From: Holosporales bacterium
GTDB taxonomy: Bacteria > Pseudomonadota > Alphaproteobacteria > RUG11792
Direction of reading: 5' to 3'
NCBI GenBank assembly: GCA_031257415.1
Contig: JAIROR010000097.1
Coordinates: 1-7,441 of the forward strand
Length of the DNA: 7,441 nt
Below, in pieces: positions 6,310 to 7,441 of the stretch (its first letter is position 1; each line of letters begins with the position of its first letter). The notes beneath the pieces were generated by a model. It saw only the letters and a program-made list of their open reading frames with translations, did not search any database and was not told the origin of the DNA. The translations under genes and the position numbers were made by a program.

Positions 6310-6631
6310 TACTCCGGCTGCCTATTAGTTTGAATTGTTAATCTGAATACTGTGCGGCCGAGCTTTTCTGTCTACTCCGGCCGCCTATTAATTTTGAATA
6401 TTGTGCGGCCGAGGTTTTCCGTCTACTCCGGCCGCCTATTTATTCGGGTATACTGTGCTGCCGGGGTTTTCTATCTACACCGGCCGCCTATTTATTCGGG
6501 TATACTGTGCTGCCGGGGTTTTCTATCTACTCCGGCCGCCTATTTATTCGGGTATACTGTGCTGCCGGGTTTTTCTGTCTACACCGGCCGCCTATTCATT
6601 CAGGTATACTGTGCTGCCGGGGTTTTTATTG
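6310..6631. repeat. Six-copy tandem array of a hairpin-forming repeat of about 52 bases
   Basis: Copies begin at 6310, 6373, 6424, 6476, 6528 and 6580 (spacings 63, 51, 52, 52, 52). Each starts TACTCC or TACACC, followed by GGCCGCCTATT (GGCTG in the first copy), an AT-rich middle and GTGCGGCCG or GTGCTGCCGG, then four or five T. The two GC arms face each other: in the second copy CGGCCGC (6378-6384) pairs perfectly with GCGGCCG (6405-6411) across a 20-base loop. From the third copy on the arms differ by one mismatch. Stem plus T-run gives each unit a terminator-like look on the plus strand. The array fills the gap between two convergent genes and contains no gene I would accept. Confidence 0.92.
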
Positions 6632-6657
6632 GCGCTTCCAAAAAGAAACCTCGGCAG
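6614..6657. repeat. 44-base long inverted repeat between convergent genes
   Basis: CTGCCGGGGTTTTT (6614-6627), from the last array copy, faces AGAAACCTCGGCAG (6644-6657). All 14 positions pair in plus-strand RNA if two G-U wobbles are allowed. The stem extends through TTGG/CCAA, past one mismatch and one bulge, to a 5-base loop. It sits 15 bases after the stop of the minus-strand gene and may act as a two-way end of transcription or RNA stabiliser, although no free T-run follows on either strand. Confidence 0.6.
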
Positions 6658-6672
6658 AAATCAAATAAATTT

Positions 6673-7441
6673 TCATCCCGTAAAATCTTTTGCGCCTTCT
6701 TCTATTTCTGAATTTATTTTCTTCATGTATGCATTGACATTTGCAAAAACATCTTGTTTGGGACAGTTCCCTTTATCCATCATTTCCATTATATACGCAT
6801 TACTGGCCAGTTCGCTGATAAAGGAATGTAAATTTCTACTAAGAACAGTAAAACAGTTTAGGTGCCAGTAGAAGCGATCAATATCGCTCGAGTTGTTCAA
6901 AAGCTGCAAATGTTTATCAACACTGGATCCAAAATTGGCAAACACTTTCTCTACTAAGGCATATACTGGCAACAAACCACTTTCCCTTGTTCTTGTTATA
7001 CTGTTTTCATCTACTGCTTTTATTGGGGATAATGTGTTCTCTTGGCAGATATGGTTTATCAAGGGCTGATATGATGTATCCGGCAACTGTTGTATTACGC
7101 GACAGAGCTCTAGAGATGGGGGAACATCGTCGTTGTTGGAGTATATAAGTTCTTCTTTATTATTTTTTACAACGAGCATGTTTGCAATATTTCTCACTTT
7201 TATCAGAACTTCCGCGTCGAGCGGATCGTGTATGTTGTACACGTCGTTCAGGGTATTCGGATTGGGCAGAGTATTCGGATTGGGCAGAGTATTCGGATTG
7301 GGCAGAGTATTCGGATTGGGCAGAGTATTCGGATTGGGCGGATTATTCGGATTGGGCGGATTATTCGGATTGGGCGGATTATTCGTGTTGTGCAGAGTAT
7401 TCGGATTGGGCGGATTATTCGTGTTGTGCAGAGTATTCGGA
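6673..7441 (-). CDS. Unrecognised protein with Asn/Pro hexapeptide repeats, C-terminal part (partial)
   Basis: The frame is open from the stop TGA at 6673-6675 to the right edge, so the start lies outside. A GTG at 7240-7242 could be read as a start, but the frame continues upstream without a break into an in-phase repeat, so I treat the visible 255 residues as the end of a longer protein. The first 66 or so residues are eleven hexapeptides of the types NPNTLP, NPNNPP, NTNNPP and NPNTLH. Then comes about 190 residues of mixed, mostly helical, globular-looking sequence (VYNIHDPLDAEVLIKVRNIA at the junction, DIDRFYWHLNCF in the middle, EEGAKDFTG at the end). I recognise no domain, membrane segment or catalytic motif there. 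Low-complexity Asn/Pro repeats often form extended spacers in surface or secreted proteins; whether this one has a signal peptide cannot be seen. Confidence 0.85.
   Translation of the reverse strand, partial: PNTLHNTNNPPNPNTLHNTNNPPNPNNPPNPNNPPNPNTLPNPNTLPNPNTLPNPNTLPNPNTLNDVYNIHDPLDAEVLIKVRNIANMLVVKNNKEELIYSNNDDVPPSLELCRVIQQLPDTSYQPLINHICQENTLSPIKAVDENSITRTRESGLLPVYALVEKVFANFGSSVDKHLQLLNNSSDIDRFYWHLNCFTVLSRNLHSFISELASNAYIMEMMDKGNCPKQDVFANVNAYMKKINSEIEEGAKDFTG
7243..7441. repeat. 18-base tandem repeat, about eleven copies, continuing off the right edge
   Basis: Period 18 throughout. From low to high coordinate there are four copies of the GGGCAGAGTATTCGGATT type (after one variant unit), then the GGGCGGATTATTCGGATT type, then an alternation of GTGCAGAG and GGGCGGATTATTCGTGTT units. 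That last part forms a 36-base higher-order repeat. It encodes the Asn/Pro hexapeptides of the minus-strand gene. Near-identical neighbouring copies point to recent expansion. Confidence 0.95.

Noticed and set aside
6310..6631. CRISPR array
   Set aside because: Units are directly abutting with similar sequence throughout; there are no unique spacers between constant repeats, and no cas gene is in view.
6401..6871. Plus-strand reading frames of 119 and 156 codons over the hairpin array (6352-6711 and 6401-6871)
   Set aside because: They are repeats read through rotating frames, start at weak GTG or TTG codons without a ribosome-binding site, and the longer one runs antisense into the gene ending at 6673.

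Overview
The window looks like a piece of a low-to-medium GC, probably host-associated alphaproteobacterial genome. The best evidence is a 149-residue winged-helix regulator whose core (SSAQAL, GELTSRGYY, GSNASYN) matches, from memory, the LdtR/MarR-type regulators of Alphaproteobacteria. Fragmented cell-wall genes and several repeat-rich exported proteins suggest an intracellular or symbiotic lifestyle (Holosporales- or Rickettsiales-like). That placement is inference; no rRNA or other strong taxonomic marker is present.

Layout, left to right. (1) 1-1748, minus strand: the first 582 residues of a large exported protein that runs off the left edge. It probably starts at a TTG codon with a signal peptide, has a beta-repeat region resembling filamentous haemagglutinin, then a more helical, charged part. 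(2) 1749-2035: intergenic, but an open frame in phase with the big gene extends through it from just after a strong, apparently ownerless ribosome-binding site. (3) 2036-2485, minus: LdtR-like regulator with its own promoter. (4) 2610-4848, minus: murF and mraY, overlapping by 23 bases, two consecutive steps of peptidoglycan precursor synthesis, with a promoter at 4887-4916. (5) 4849-5134: divergent control region with a near-consensus promoter on the plus strand. (6) 5135-6307, plus: an exported protein of twelve to thirteen 23-residue MORN repeats, with almost no cytosine on its coding strand. (7) 6310-6631: six tandem copies of a roughly 52-base hairpin-forming repeat, closed by a long inverted repeat at 6614-6657. 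(8) 6673-7441, minus: the C-terminal part of an unrecognised protein whose visible N-terminal part is an Asn/Pro-rich hexapeptide repeat; it runs off the right edge.

Functionally the centre is a small cell-wall block (murF, mraY and a regulator of a family with one member known to control a cell-wall L,D-transpeptidase). It is surrounded by three genes for repetitive, probably surface or secreted proteins. Five separate tandem repeats (12, 18, 69, 52 and 18 base units) lie in 7.4 kb. The four inside genes have units divisible by three and so can change copy number without breaking the frame; the only non-coding one is not divisible by three. This is the pattern expected of a variable surface-protein neighbourhood next to housekeeping genes.
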